DNA of 64,000 nt from Kiritimatiellia bacterium (GTDB lineage Bacteria; Verrucomicrobiota; Kiritimatiellia; WLWN01): NCBI GenBank assembly GCA_012103575.1, contig WLWN01000001.1, forward strand, positions 1 to 64,000. Reading direction: 5' to 3'. The notes under the pieces were generated by a model. The model did not search any database and was not told the origin of the DNA. It was given only the letters and a program-made list of their open reading frames with translations. Each line of letters starts with the position of its first letter. Positions within the stretch are counted from its first letter, which is position 1. The position numbers were made by a program, and so were the translations under genes. Positions 48,057 through 57,224 of the stretch are shown one piece after another.

Positions 48057-48060
48057 TGTT

Positions 48061-49539
48061 GTGACTGATACCAAGAAAGCAAAAAGGAAAATACGCCAGC
48101 GTAGAGGGGCGAAACTAGCTATTGGAATCAATACAGCCTTAGCTCTTTTTTTGATGGGTGTCATGATCGGTATGCTGAACTATCTCGGGTATCGCCATTA
48201 TTATCGCTTCGATTTGAGTCGGACAAAATATTATACGTTGTCAGATAAAACAGTGGATGTGTTGAGTTCTTTAACCAACCAAATCGATGTGATTGTTTTT
48301 TTTCAAAAAGATGAAGTGGGGTTTAAAGATATTGAAAATCTGTTGAAGGAGTATCTGTCCATCTCAGATAAGATCCATGTTGAGTATGTTGATCCCGATC
48401 GTGATTTAGCGCGTGCAGAGGCGTTTGTACGTAAGTATGAAATGACGGAACCAAATGGTGTCGTGTTTGGCAATGGGTCGCGTACTAAATATGTGATGGG
48501 CGATACTCTTTATGAGTATACCTTCAATACATATAACACAGATCCGTCCTCATTTTTGTTTAAGGGTGAACAAGTTTTTTCATCAACCATTCAAGAGATT
48601 TCACAAGGGAAAAAACCGATTGTTTATTTTTTAGGAGGGCATGGAGAACCGGGTCTTGATGATTTTGATCCGTATAAAGGGTACTCAAGTATCGCGAAGG
48701 TGATCAGAAGAGATGCGGTGGAAGTTCGTTCTCTTGTCTTGGGGGAAGCTTCGTCGGTTCCAGAAGATTGTGATGCACTGGTTGTTGCGGGGCCCCAACA
48801 AAAAATCTCTCAACCTGAACTGGATCTCATTCGTTCGTATATGAATAAAAACGGCAAAATGATGGTCTTGTTGGATGCAGGGGTCCGGGTCGGCTTGGAG
48901 CCTCTCTTGGAAAGTTGGAGTATACAGTTAGAGGATGATGTGGTCGTGGATCCCCATCGTACCCTAACGGGGAAAGACCTCTTTATCACCGAATATGGAG
49001 ATCATCCTATAGGAGATTCATTAAAGAATCTTTCATCCATTTTTTATGGGCCTCGTTCCGTGGAGCCGATGGCTCGTTTTCAGGATGCTTCGGATGTCGT
49101 GGACAAGCCGCGTGTGACCTCTCTGGCACATTGTTCCTCCTCGGGGTGGGCAGAGATGGACGCGGTGGAAAGACCGTTTAAATATAATCCATCCCGAGAT
49201 CGGTCAGGTCCTGTTTCTGTTGCTGTCGCTGTTGAGAAGGGCTCTACCCGAACCTTGGATTTATCTATTCCTTTAACGCGAATGGTCGTTTTGGGGGATG
49301 CAACCTTTGTTTCAAACGGATCGTTGATGGGCGGAAATGTAAACCTATTTATGAGCGCGTTAAATTGGTTGTTAGAGCGCGAAACGCTTATGGCGATTGC
49401 GCCTAAGGAAATAACGTATGTGGAACTGGTTATGAATAAGCGAGATCTTGCGTTTTTGTTTTGGTCAGTTGTTGTGGGATTGCCCAGTGTTATAGGTTTA
49501 CTCGGGGGGTGCGTGTGGCTTGCTAGGCGTCGGTATTAA
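48061..49539 (+). CDS. GldG-like ABC-associated protein
   Basis: About 492 residues from GTG 48061 (a TTG at 48034 overlaps the permease gene). The N-terminal helix at about 20-45 is followed by YYTLSDKTVDVLSSL and VIVFFQKDE, typical of the ABC_transp_aux/GldG family, and ends in a C-terminal membrane helix before RRRY. It is probably a membrane-anchored extracytoplasmic partner of the exporter. The family role is unproven outside gliding bacteria. Confidence 0.85.
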   Translation: MTDTKKAKRKIRQRRGAKLAIGINTALALFLMGVMIGMLNYLGYRHYYRFDLSRTKYYTLSDKTVDVLSSLTNQIDVIVFFQKDEVGFKDIENLLKEYLSISDKIHVEYVDPDRDLARAEAFVRKYEMTEPNGVVFGNGSRTKYVMGDTLYEYTFNTYNTDPSSFLFKGEQVFSSTIQEISQGKKPIVYFLGGHGEPGLDDFDPYKGYSSIAKVIRRDAVEVRSLVLGEASSVPEDCDALVVAGPQQKISQPELDLIRSYMNKNGKMMVLLDAGVRVGLEPLLESWSIQLEDDVVVDPHRTLTGKDLFITEYGDHPIGDSLKNLSSIFYGPRSVEPMARFQDASDVVDKPRVTSLAHCSSSGWAEMDAVERPFKYNPSRDRSGPVSVAVAVEKGSTRTLDLSIPLTRMVVLGDATFVSNGSLMGGNVNLFMSALNWLLERETLMAIAPKEITYVELVMNKRDLAFLFWSVVVGLPSVIGLLGGCVWLARRRY

Positions 49540-49625
49540 ATTACGCAATTTCAACTCAACGTGGCGCAGGTAGAGAGGTCATATATGATGAATGTAGAAA
49601 TAAAAAGGCGGAAAGGGAATGAATC

Positions 49626-51446
49626 GTGAAGGGAAGAACGACACTTTTTCTCTTGGCGTCTGTTGGCATTTTAGGGTCCTTTATTTGGTTTGTTGAACGC
49701 AAAAATGATACGACCGATGAGCGGTATGAACAGGGTCGTAACGTGTTGAAAGTCATTGCTCACCGAATTAACTATTTGCGCTTTGAAACGTCGGACTTGG
49801 TTATCGAATGCGAAAAAGACGAGAACCAATGGTTCCTGCGTCGCCCTGTTAATGCTCGAGCGGATGCGGGAATGATCGATCGCATTTTTACCCAGTTAGG
49901 AGGATTGTCTCGTAACGCTGTCATTACGTCAGATGACTTAAAAAAACATGGGTCAACGTTGGCTGATTACGGTTTTGTCCGTCCTAGAGCTCAACTTACA
50001 TGGGGTGATGGTGCGCGCCGTGACACCCTTTGGGTAGGGCATGATGCCCCGGTGGGAAATTCGATCTATATCAAGTTTGAGCATGAACCCGATATTCTCG
50101 TGACTTCTTCTGACTTGATGGCGTTTTTTCCAAAAGATCCACAGCGATTCCGAGACCGTATTTTGTTTGATAGAGAGGTGGCGCAGGTTAAACGTATTGA
50201 TATTCAGCGCAAAGAGGGGTTTCTCCGGATCGCTCGCACGGATCATCATGCTTGGGAAATTCAGCAGCCTCTCGAAGGTCGTGCTGATTTAAGTACAGTG
50301 CTTCAACTGGTAGATGATATTTTAGATCTCCGTATAGAACATTTTATAGCCGATGGAGTTGTTGACACTGCGGCATATGGATTTGATGATGTGAACATGC
50401 AGGTATCGCTTTTAATGGAGGGCGTTGACCAAGTCCAGACCCTTTACCTGGGCAAAAAATATGAGAAAGACGAATCCCTGGTTTATGCAAAACGGAATCG
50501 TGAAGATTCGGTTGTTGCCATTTCGGATAAAATATTTTCGAAACTGAACATGAAAGCTAACGAATTACGCGATTCACGGTTACTGGCGTTTCCAAGCTAT
50601 CAGATCGATACGATCATGATTGAACAAAAGAATGAGGTTTTAGAGTTTCGACGTGTTGAGAAGGAGACCTGGAAAATTGTTCATCCTGCTGAATGGGAGG
50701 CTGATAACGAGCGTGTTGAATCCATGTTGATGGCTTGGATGGAGACACGGGTTCAAACATTCTATGATCATTCCGTTACAAATCTTCATGCAAGGGGGTT
50801 TGTTAAGCCTTTATGTGTGATTAAATTTTCTCGTAACCATGCAATAAATGATATGCAGGAAATGGTTGTTATACAAATCAGCTCAGAAGAACCTGATGAT
50901 GGCTTAGTTACCGTGAAGGTTGATCCGGGCAAGGCCTATTATAAAATTTCTGATTCTGTTTTAGAAAAAACCAGACTCAATCCACTCTACTTTCGAAATC
51001 GCCAGGTTTTGTCCTTATCGAGCCATGATATCCGGAAAGTAACCCTTTCGATCAATGGCAAAGAACAGGTCGTTGAAAAAAACGGGCAAGGAAACTATCA
51101 GCCGTCTTTTGTGGATGGAGGCGAACTTTCCGAAAAGGTGTTAAAGGAAGTGATTCGAACAGTAACAGACCTGTGGGCTGAAGAATATATTGAGGAATCG
51201 CCAAAGGATCTTTCAATCTTTAGATTAGATCCCCCTCAAGCGGTTTTGCGTTTAGGCCTATCTGGCGAAGCAGGTATTGGCAAGGCGATATTACTTGGCA
51301 AGACCTCTCCTTCAAAGGGCCGGTATGCCATGATACGAGGGCAAGATGTTGTTTTTACACTCGATGACAAAAGCGCTGCAACGATTATCCAATCCATGTA
51401 TGAACCGAAGGCTTCATCCGACGAAGCATCCCAAGATGAGCCATAA
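49626..51446 (+). CDS. DUF4340 protein
   Basis: A 606-residue protein starting at GTG 49626 with AAAGGGAA upstream. An N-terminal membrane anchor (TLFLLASVGILGSFIWF) is followed by repeated DUF4340-type beta domains, for example WFLRRPVNARADAGMIDRIF and LADYGFVRPRAQLTW. DUF4340 genes almost always follow GldG-like genes. The protein is presumably extracytoplasmic and part of the same complex. The function is unknown. Confidence 0.85.
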   Translation: MKGRTTLFLLASVGILGSFIWFVERKNDTTDERYEQGRNVLKVIAHRINYLRFETSDLVIECEKDENQWFLRRPVNARADAGMIDRIFTQLGGLSRNAVITSDDLKKHGSTLADYGFVRPRAQLTWGDGARRDTLWVGHDAPVGNSIYIKFEHEPDILVTSSDLMAFFPKDPQRFRDRILFDREVAQVKRIDIQRKEGFLRIARTDHHAWEIQQPLEGRADLSTVLQLVDDILDLRIEHFIADGVVDTAAYGFDDVNMQVSLLMEGVDQVQTLYLGKKYEKDESLVYAKRNREDSVVAISDKIFSKLNMKANELRDSRLLAFPSYQIDTIMIEQKNEVLEFRRVEKETWKIVHPAEWEADNERVESMLMAWMETRVQTFYDHSVTNLHARGFVKPLCVIKFSRNHAINDMQEMVVIQISSEEPDDGLVTVKVDPGKAYYKISDSVLEKTRLNPLYFRNRQVLSLSSHDIRKVTLSINGKEQVVEKNGQGNYQPSFVDGGELSEKVLKEVIRTVTDLWAEEYIEESPKDLSIFRLDPPQAVLRLGLSGEAGIGKAILLGKTSPSKGRYAMIRGQDVVFTLDDKSAATIIQSMYEPKASSDEASQDEP

Positions 51447-53937
51447 ACGTCCATCATGCCCCAGTCTAAGAATCTGGTTGAAGAATTATGGCGGGAAAAA
51501 GAAACCGTTTGTTCTTGTCGTTCGGATGTTTTTTCTTGTGATTTTTTTGCTTATTGCACTTGTCGTTTATCTTCATGTTGTGGGGTTTCCTGGATTTGCT
51601 CGAGAAGCGCTTATTCGTAAAATGGACGAAGCCGGGTGTGCCATTCGACTTCAGCGAATCCGTTTGGATTTTGTAGAAGGGCTTGTGGCAGAGCACGTTC
51701 GCATTTTTACAGATCGGTCCCGTTCTGATCCTCTTATTGAGGCCGAACAGGTTGTTCTAAAATTTGAATGGGCAGCATGGTTCCATCAGCCATTAGGGCT
51801 AAGATCTATACGCATCTTGAATGCCAATTTCCATCTCGGTCAGATAGAGCCTCTGGCGAATCATAAAGATGTACAGTCGATTACCTTGAGGGACGTTCAA
51901 GGGGTTCTCAAAATAGAAGCGGGTGGTATACGGATACACCATCTAGAGGGGGTTGTTGGAAAAGTTCCTGTCAATGTTCATGGGTTTATTGTGTGGGATC
52001 CGGATCCTTCTAGTTCAACGACGTCGATGCGTTTTATGGACGTTGTACGTGCGAGGGTGAAGTCCCTGTCGAAAAAGAACGTTTCTTGGATCTATCCCCT
52101 TGTCGAAGCGATTGCTTTTGCACAGTTTGATCAGGTTCCACATCTGGACGTAGAATTCTTGATCCACACAGATAGTCCTGACCTGAACGAAATTATTTTG
52201 ATGACCGCAGGGAAAGGCGTTCGGGTCAGGGGCGTTTATTTTGATAAGTGGGAGGTGGTCGCACATCTTCGAGACCGTTCACTATTTCTCCCTAGTTGTA
52301 CCGTGTGGGTGGGTGATCAGATTGTCGAAGTCTCGGGCGCATTAAGTTTGGATGAAAAGCTCATTGAAGGACGTGTATTTAGTACGTTATCTCCCGCGTG
52401 TTGGACAAGTCTCATTCCGACCGAGTGGAGTAAAAGGGTGGCCGATGCAAAAATGTTTATGGGAGAAAGCTTAGAGATTGAACTTTTATGGGATCCGGTC
52501 CCTATAGAAAAAGTTACAGAACACATATCTGGGTGGCTTTCTTTAAGAAAAGCAGAGATTCATGACATATGGGTTGAAAAGGCTGGGGTTTCTTTTGAGT
52601 GGGATAAACCGTGGCTTCGCTTAGAGTCTATAGATGCTGTTATTGGTCGGGATCATCAACAAGGGCCTCTTAGAGGGACCTTTCATTTTAATCCTCTTAA
52701 TACCATGTATTCCGGCTCTGTTAAAACGGGATTTGACCCGAATGCGATTCTTCCTGTGTTAAATGATAATCTTACACGTTTTGTGCGTTGTAATGGTTTT
52801 AAAGAATCACCACCGACCCTTGAAGGAACGTTCTCAGGGACTCTGTCAGACCGTGAATCTTTTATGTTATCAGGCTCTATTGCTGCTTCAAATTTTGTTT
52901 ATCAGGGCATCTTTTTAGAATCTTTAAATACGCCCATCTATATTAGTAATCGTGTTGTGACGTTAAATCCTGTGGAAATAAACCGAAGTGAAGGAGTGTT
53001 AGCAGGATCGCTTCGACAAGATTTTGCGGATAAACACATTGATTTTAAGGCGCGGAGCACGTTGGCGCTTAAAGCGTTTTCAAAAATTTTAGGGCCTGTG
53101 ATTGAACGCGTCTTTCGTGTCATCCGATCGGAAGGGGCCACTACGATTGAGGGGGAGGGTCGTATAGACTACAGAGATGCTGCGGATACAGATTTTAAAT
53201 TTTTTGTCGACGCTGAAAACTTGGGATTAAAAGGGTTCTTGGCGAACCGTTGTCGTTTTAAGGGGGAGGCCAAAGGACCGCATATTCTTTTGCGTAACGT
53301 GAAGGGTCTTCTGTACGGCGGGGAATTTACAGGTCAGCTAGCATTTGATGATATTCGGTCGAAGACAAACATCAGCTATACCTTAGACGTTATGTGGTCT
53401 AACGTGAACTTTTCAACCGTCGTTCAAAATATAAGAGAGATCGATGGCGACTCGTATCGTGGGGATTTCGACGGGCAATTAGTCCTCTCAGGAAGGTTCG
53501 GTGAAGGGCGTGGTGATACGATTAAAGGAAGGGGACATGCTCAAATAACCGATGGCCTTTTATTCCAAATACCTCTTTTTGGGGGATTGTCCAAACTGCT
53601 AGCACGCTTATATCCTCGGTTAGGATTTGCATCCCAGACTGATTTTAAAACTCGATTTCACATTAAAGATCGAAAGATCCATGTAGACCACTTTGTATTA
53701 GAAGGGGCTTTTTTAAGTGTGCAAGGTTCGGGTGATTATCATTTTAACGAAACATTAGATTTTTTTATAGAAGTTCTTCCCTTAGGCGAAAGCAAGCTTG
53801 CAGATTGGATTCGGAAACTCACATTCCCGGCCACTCAGCTATTAAAATTTCGTCTTGGAGGGACATTGCGTGATCCGGAATGGAGGCCCGATAATTGGCC
53901 CCAAGAATTATTTGATATGTTGGATGATATATTTTAG
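51436..53937 (+). CDS. AsmA-like (DUF3971/YhdP-type) envelope protein
   Basis: An 833-residue protein. ATG 51436 overlaps the DUF4340 stop by 11 bases; a longer frame from 51346 lies inside the previous gene and is not likely. A membrane helix (VVRMFFLVIFLLIALVVYLHVVG) anchors a long series of amphipathic beta strands, as in AsmA/TamB/YhdP-type bridge proteins that move lipids between membranes. The C-terminus FRLGGTLRDPEWRPDNW is the usual AsmA-type ending. It points to a two-membrane envelope. Its placement after an exporter operon suggests a joint envelope role. Confidence 0.75.
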   Translation: MSHKRPSCPSLRIWLKNYGGKKKPFVLVVRMFFLVIFLLIALVVYLHVVGFPGFAREALIRKMDEAGCAIRLQRIRLDFVEGLVAEHVRIFTDRSRSDPLIEAEQVVLKFEWAAWFHQPLGLRSIRILNANFHLGQIEPLANHKDVQSITLRDVQGVLKIEAGGIRIHHLEGVVGKVPVNVHGFIVWDPDPSSSTTSMRFMDVVRARVKSLSKKNVSWIYPLVEAIAFAQFDQVPHLDVEFLIHTDSPDLNEIILMTAGKGVRVRGVYFDKWEVVAHLRDRSLFLPSCTVWVGDQIVEVSGALSLDEKLIEGRVFSTLSPACWTSLIPTEWSKRVADAKMFMGESLEIELLWDPVPIEKVTEHISGWLSLRKAEIHDIWVEKAGVSFEWDKPWLRLESIDAVIGRDHQQGPLRGTFHFNPLNTMYSGSVKTGFDPNAILPVLNDNLTRFVRCNGFKESPPTLEGTFSGTLSDRESFMLSGSIAASNFVYQGIFLESLNTPIYISNRVVTLNPVEINRSEGVLAGSLRQDFADKHIDFKARSTLALKAFSKILGPVIERVFRVIRSEGATTIEGEGRIDYRDAADTDFKFFVDAENLGLKGFLANRCRFKGEAKGPHILLRNVKGLLYGGEFTGQLAFDDIRSKTNISYTLDVMWSNVNFSTVVQNIREIDGDSYRGDFDGQLVLSGRFGEGRGDTIKGRGHAQITDGLLFQIPLFGGLSKLLARLYPRLGFASQTDFKTRFHIKDRKIHVDHFVLEGAFLSVQGSGDYHFNETLDFFIEVLPLGESKLADWIRKLTFPATQLLKFRLGGTLRDPEWRPDNWPQELFDMLDDIF

Positions 53938-54057
53938 CCACATATCGGTGTAAAACGAGCTTGTTGGTGATTTGGAATTTGAGTCACAAAAACCTCCAAT
54001 CACCGTGAAGCATCGATCAAAAAAGTTCCATCCCCTGCACATGAGATTTAAAAAGCC

Positions 54058-54072
54058 TTCCAATCATTGGAA
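54058..54072. terminator. Candidate terminator palindrome after the ABC-AsmA operon
   Basis: A perfect TTCCAATCATTGGAA palindrome inside outer GCC/GGC arms, followed by A-rich sequence, 120 bases after the AsmA-like stop. It could be a terminator or a common intergenic palindrome. The rest of 53938-54214 shows no gene. Confidence 0.35.
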
Positions 54073-54214
54073 AAAATGAGGCCTATAAAAATCGAACCGT
54101 TTTTGAGGCTCTGATTTTTTATTGCGGCACAGCGATGCGCGGTTATATTATACGCCAAATCATTAACCCGTAATCCCGTGTCATGATGAAACACGTATAT
54201 AGAAAGGAAAATAT

Positions 54215-54364
54215 ATGAATACTTGTCTCCGGAGCCTCGCCTGTCTCAGCCTATGTGTATTCGTCGGATGCAGCAAAGGGCCTGAGGATGTTGAATCAAC
54301 GTTGCTTGACACGGTTCAATACAATGCAAGCGCACCCGCTGGGTGCGTCGAGGCTTTTTTGTAA
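54215..54364 (+). pseudogene. Lipoprotein gene truncated by palindromic element
   Basis: ATG with AGGAAA upstream; a lipoprotein signal ends in CVFVGC, then SKGPEDVESTLLDTVQYN. After codon 37 the frame enters an element fragment (54326 on) and stops at 54362-54364. It is an envelope lipoprotein whose body has been lost. Confidence 0.7.
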
Positions 54365-54418
54365 TTCCTTTTGGCCCAAATGGTTCGTGCAGAAAACCGC
54401 GTTTAACTGACGGATCCA
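54326..54418 (+). mobile_element. Fragment of the 163-bp palindromic element, copy 3
   Basis: About 93 bases match one half of copies 1 and 2 (hairpin GCACCCGCTGGGTGC to the terminal CGTTTAACTGACGGATCCA), in the opposite orientation. The other half is missing. The exonuclease gene starts just after it. Confidence 0.85.
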
Positions 54419-54423
54419 AGATT

Positions 54424-55164
54424 ATGCTTAAGGAGATTAGAACGTCTCGTCAAGCAACGGTTATCTTTTCTATTCTCGCCATAGGTATAGTCATCGTTAC
54501 CCTTGCGACCCCTTATGCGCATCGCATACAAGACAACGAAAATCGCTTACTCAGAAATGTTTTTTCTAATACTTCGCTTCCGGCCATGGACACGTTGCTT
54601 TCCGATGTCTTATTTGTTGCGTTTGATACGGAAACAACGGGTGTTAATCCCAACTATGAGCGCATTATTGAGATTGCAGCCGTTAAATTCAAAAACGGGA
54701 AAATTTTAGAAGAAAAAAGCTGGTTAGTAAATCCTGAAAAATTCATACCAAAAGGGGTCCAGAATATTCACAAGACTACACCTGAAATGGTCGAAGACCA
54801 ACCTATATTTAAAAAGATTTACCCTGAATTCGCACGGTTTGTTGCAGGGAGCGTTTTGTTGGCTCACAATGCGCCTTTTGACGTGAAGTTTGTACAGATA
54901 GAAGCAGGCCGCTGTCATTATATGTTACCCCCGAATGATGTAATTGATAGTTTACGTTTATTCCGGAGAACCTACCCCACCCTTAAATCTCACTCCCTTG
55001 CAGCGGTGGCCGAGTTCTTAAACATAAAATCAGGTCAGTTTCACCGAGCGGCGGATGACTCTGTATATATGGCCCGAATCCTCAAAATGTTTAGGCATTT
55101 AGGCGCAAAAGCCACACTAGCGGAACTTTATGAGCTAGCTGGCGGAAAAACTGCGTTTAACTGA
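54424..55164 (+). CDS. DEDDh 3'-5' exonuclease (DnaQ/PolC epsilon-like) with N-terminal membrane helix
   Basis: A 246-residue protein. The start ATG 54424 is chosen over 54343, which lies in the element. A hydrophobic helix (TVIFSILAIGIVIVTLA) comes before the exonuclease domain: Exo I VAFDTETTG, Exo II HNAPFD, Exo III HRAADD (DEDDh). It would remove nucleotides from 3' DNA or RNA ends. A membrane-tethered DnaQ-like protein is unusual. The C-terminus, GGKTAF, ends inside the terminal repeat of the palindromic element (55154-55174), so the natural end may be missing. Element pieces flank it on both sides in the same orientation. Confidence 0.85.
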   Translation: MLKEIRTSRQATVIFSILAIGIVIVTLATPYAHRIQDNENRLLRNVFSNTSLPAMDTLLSDVLFVAFDTETTGVNPNYERIIEIAAVKFKNGKILEEKSWLVNPEKFIPKGVQNIHKTTPEMVEDQPIFKKIYPEFARFVAGSVLLAHNAPFDVKFVQIEAGRCHYMLPPNDVIDSLRLFRRTYPTLKSHSLAAVAEFLNIKSGQFHRAADDSVYMARILKMFRHLGAKATLAELYELAGGKTAFN

Positions 55165-55174
55165 CGGATCCAGG
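55154..55174 (+). repeat. Solo terminal repeat of the palindromic element
   Basis: An exact copy of the 21-bp end (CGTTTAACTGACGGATCC and on), in the same orientation as the end at 54400. It provides the exonuclease stop codon. Confidence 0.85.
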
Positions 55175-55839
55175 GTTAGATTAAACAATCGGCTCAACCC
55201 ATTCATCTGCAGAATCTGCCCCCCCCTTTTTCCGGTCCTTTTCCTCGGAAAAGAAAACGATGTAAGAATAGACCACAACCCAGAGGAATGAAAATCCCAT
55301 AGACCAAAAGCGTCCACAGACCAAATTCATGTGTCGGGTCTTCCATAACCCGATAGGTGTCCCAAAAGATAAAAAGACAACAGATCCACACGGCCAGAAA
55401 ATTTGGCAAAGCGTCAATCGCATGCATTTTCCCCAATCCCTGAAATCGTTTTTTTGTAAGTGGCCAAAACAAATTAGACCCCATATGCCCCAACTGGTCT
55501 TCCAACACATGCGCTCCAAAAGCTAAAGGAATCACGACCCCGGCTTTCCACCCCCAAATGCATCCCCCCAGAATCCCAAAAACACCTCCGGTAATCAGAC
55601 TATGGCTCCATGTACGATGCCAAGGAAGAAAGTGAAGCACAACGGGACCGTTCTTGGTTGGATTGAGAGAAAAGGGTGGACCATCAAAAATGTCTACGGT
55701 TGTTATAGCGTCATAGGTATGCAGAAAGGGACCTTTTATTTTTGATCGTCCCACGGGTGTTTCTTTAGACACGCTGCCAGGTACAGGGACTTGCCCCGTA
55801 TTTACAACCGGTCCAAATTTCACGAGGACTTCTTGGTTA

Positions 55840-56835
55840 GAGCATTTAACGATTGAAATGCCTCGCTAGAAGATCTATACTCCATGACACGAGTATAGCA
55901 ACAGCAGAAGTCCGGCGGCGTGCGATAGATGCCTACAAAATGGGCAAAGGTTCCCAGGCCGATATCGCATCTTCTTATCGTGTAGATCTTAGAACGTTTC
56001 AGCGTGGGCTCTCTCGTTTCAACGAAACCGGACAGACCGCTCCTCGACCGCGTGGGCATCGCCAGGCCCTCTACAGCGGAAAGCAGCTCAAGGCGTTGGC
56101 TCAACTGGGGGGCAAACATCCCGATGCAACGCTTGAAGAACTCAAGAACATGAGCGGCGTGAAGGGGTCGATCATGGCCGTACAGCGGGCGTTGAATCGG
56201 TTGGGCTGCCGGTATAAAAGAAACGCTTCACGCCAGCGAGCAAGACCGGGCGGATGTAAATCTCTTGAGAAAGTAGTGGATCCAAGAGGTGGCCAAACTT
56301 GATCCAAGTCGCCTTGTCTTTATTGATGAATCCGGGGCGAAAACGAATATGACTCGTCTGCGGGGCCGGGCGTTGGGCGGGAACAGGCTTTTTGCCAAAA
56401 CGCCTTATGGACATTGGTGTACCACCACCTTGATTTCTTCGGTCCGCCTGGACGGAACAACAGCGGCCATGGAGGGGGAGGGGGCGACAGAGACGGCTGT
56501 TTTTAGAGAATATATTCGCCGGGTTCTTCTCCCGACTCTTTCACCTGAAGACATCGTCATCATGGACAATCTTCGCGTCCATCACAATCCCAAGGTCATT
56601 GAACTCATTGAGTCATGTGGGGCCCATGTAAGATTCCTTCCACCCTACAGCCCCGATTCCAGCCCCATTGAAAAAATATGGGGCAAGATAAAGAATCGGT
56701 TGGGCAGCCTTGCAGCCCGCAGTCAGCAGGAACTATCTGAAGCGATCACACAAGCGTCCGAAGAGATTTCTCCCGACGAGGTAATCGGCTGGTCTTCTTC
56801 GTGCTACATCGCGATACCTCAATCGTGAAGCGCTC
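55840..56835 (+). mobile_element. IS630-family insertion sequence (996 bp)
   Basis: TA duplications at 55838-55839 and 56836-56837, as for all IS630/Tc1 elements. The ends GAGCATTTAACGATTGA and GAGCGCTTCACGATTGA are imperfect inverted repeats. Confidence 0.88.
55853..56828 (+). pseudogene. IS630 transposase, frameshifted
   Basis: N-terminal helix-turn-helix (GSQADIASSYRVDLRTFQRGL) and C-terminal DDE: FIDESG, VIMDNLRVHH, LPPYSPDSSPIEKIW. A frameshift near 56240 and an in-frame stop (TAG near 56275) separate the two halves. Confidence 0.85.
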
Positions 56836-57224
56836 TAGCCTGGTCAAAATTCACACTATATTGCTGCCAATAATCGACCCCTTTCCGAATAGTATTTAAT
56901 TTGATTCTAACGTCTCGACCCTGTTCATGGGCTTGATCAACCGCCTCCGCTAATGTAGTGGCGATTTTTTGTGGATCGGGATGATGGGGATCTGGATCGA
57001 TATAGATATCGTGCTTATAAAAGAAACGATAAAACCTGAAGTCGAGTGTATCCGGCAACAACCCAAATGCCCCTCCAAGTATAAAATACAATGGATTCCC
57101 TTCGATCGCTGCGTTCACGCTCCACGGGAAAAATGAGGAAACAGCAACGCCTGTTATAAAATGTGAAAACCCTTTCATCGCTAAGAAATGTTATTGGTCA
57201 TTTGTTGTGTACTTGGACTTGCGG

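Larger units (their letters stand above)
55181..57178 (-). pseudogene. DUF457/YdjM-type membrane-bound hydrolase, split by IS630
   Basis: The N-terminal part (57178 to 56838) starts MKGFSHFITGVAVSSFFP with LLPDTLDFRFYRF, as in DUF457 metal-dependent hydrolase-like proteins (HF, D motifs). After removal of the IS630 and one TA copy the frame reads NFDQANQEVLVKFGPVVN and continues with HRTWSHSLITGG and AHVLEDQLGHMGSN. The C-terminal end needs a one-base change in the G7 tract near 55221 to give ADSADEWVEPIV. It is a membrane protein of unclear substrate (some relatives take part in biofilm or LPS responses). Non-functional with the insertion. Confidence 0.85.

Noticed and set aside
54343..54423. 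Element-encoded N-terminus of the exonuclease
   Set aside because: The frame is open but lies in the palindromic element, and no ribosome-binding site precedes it; ATG 54424 fits the membrane helix better.
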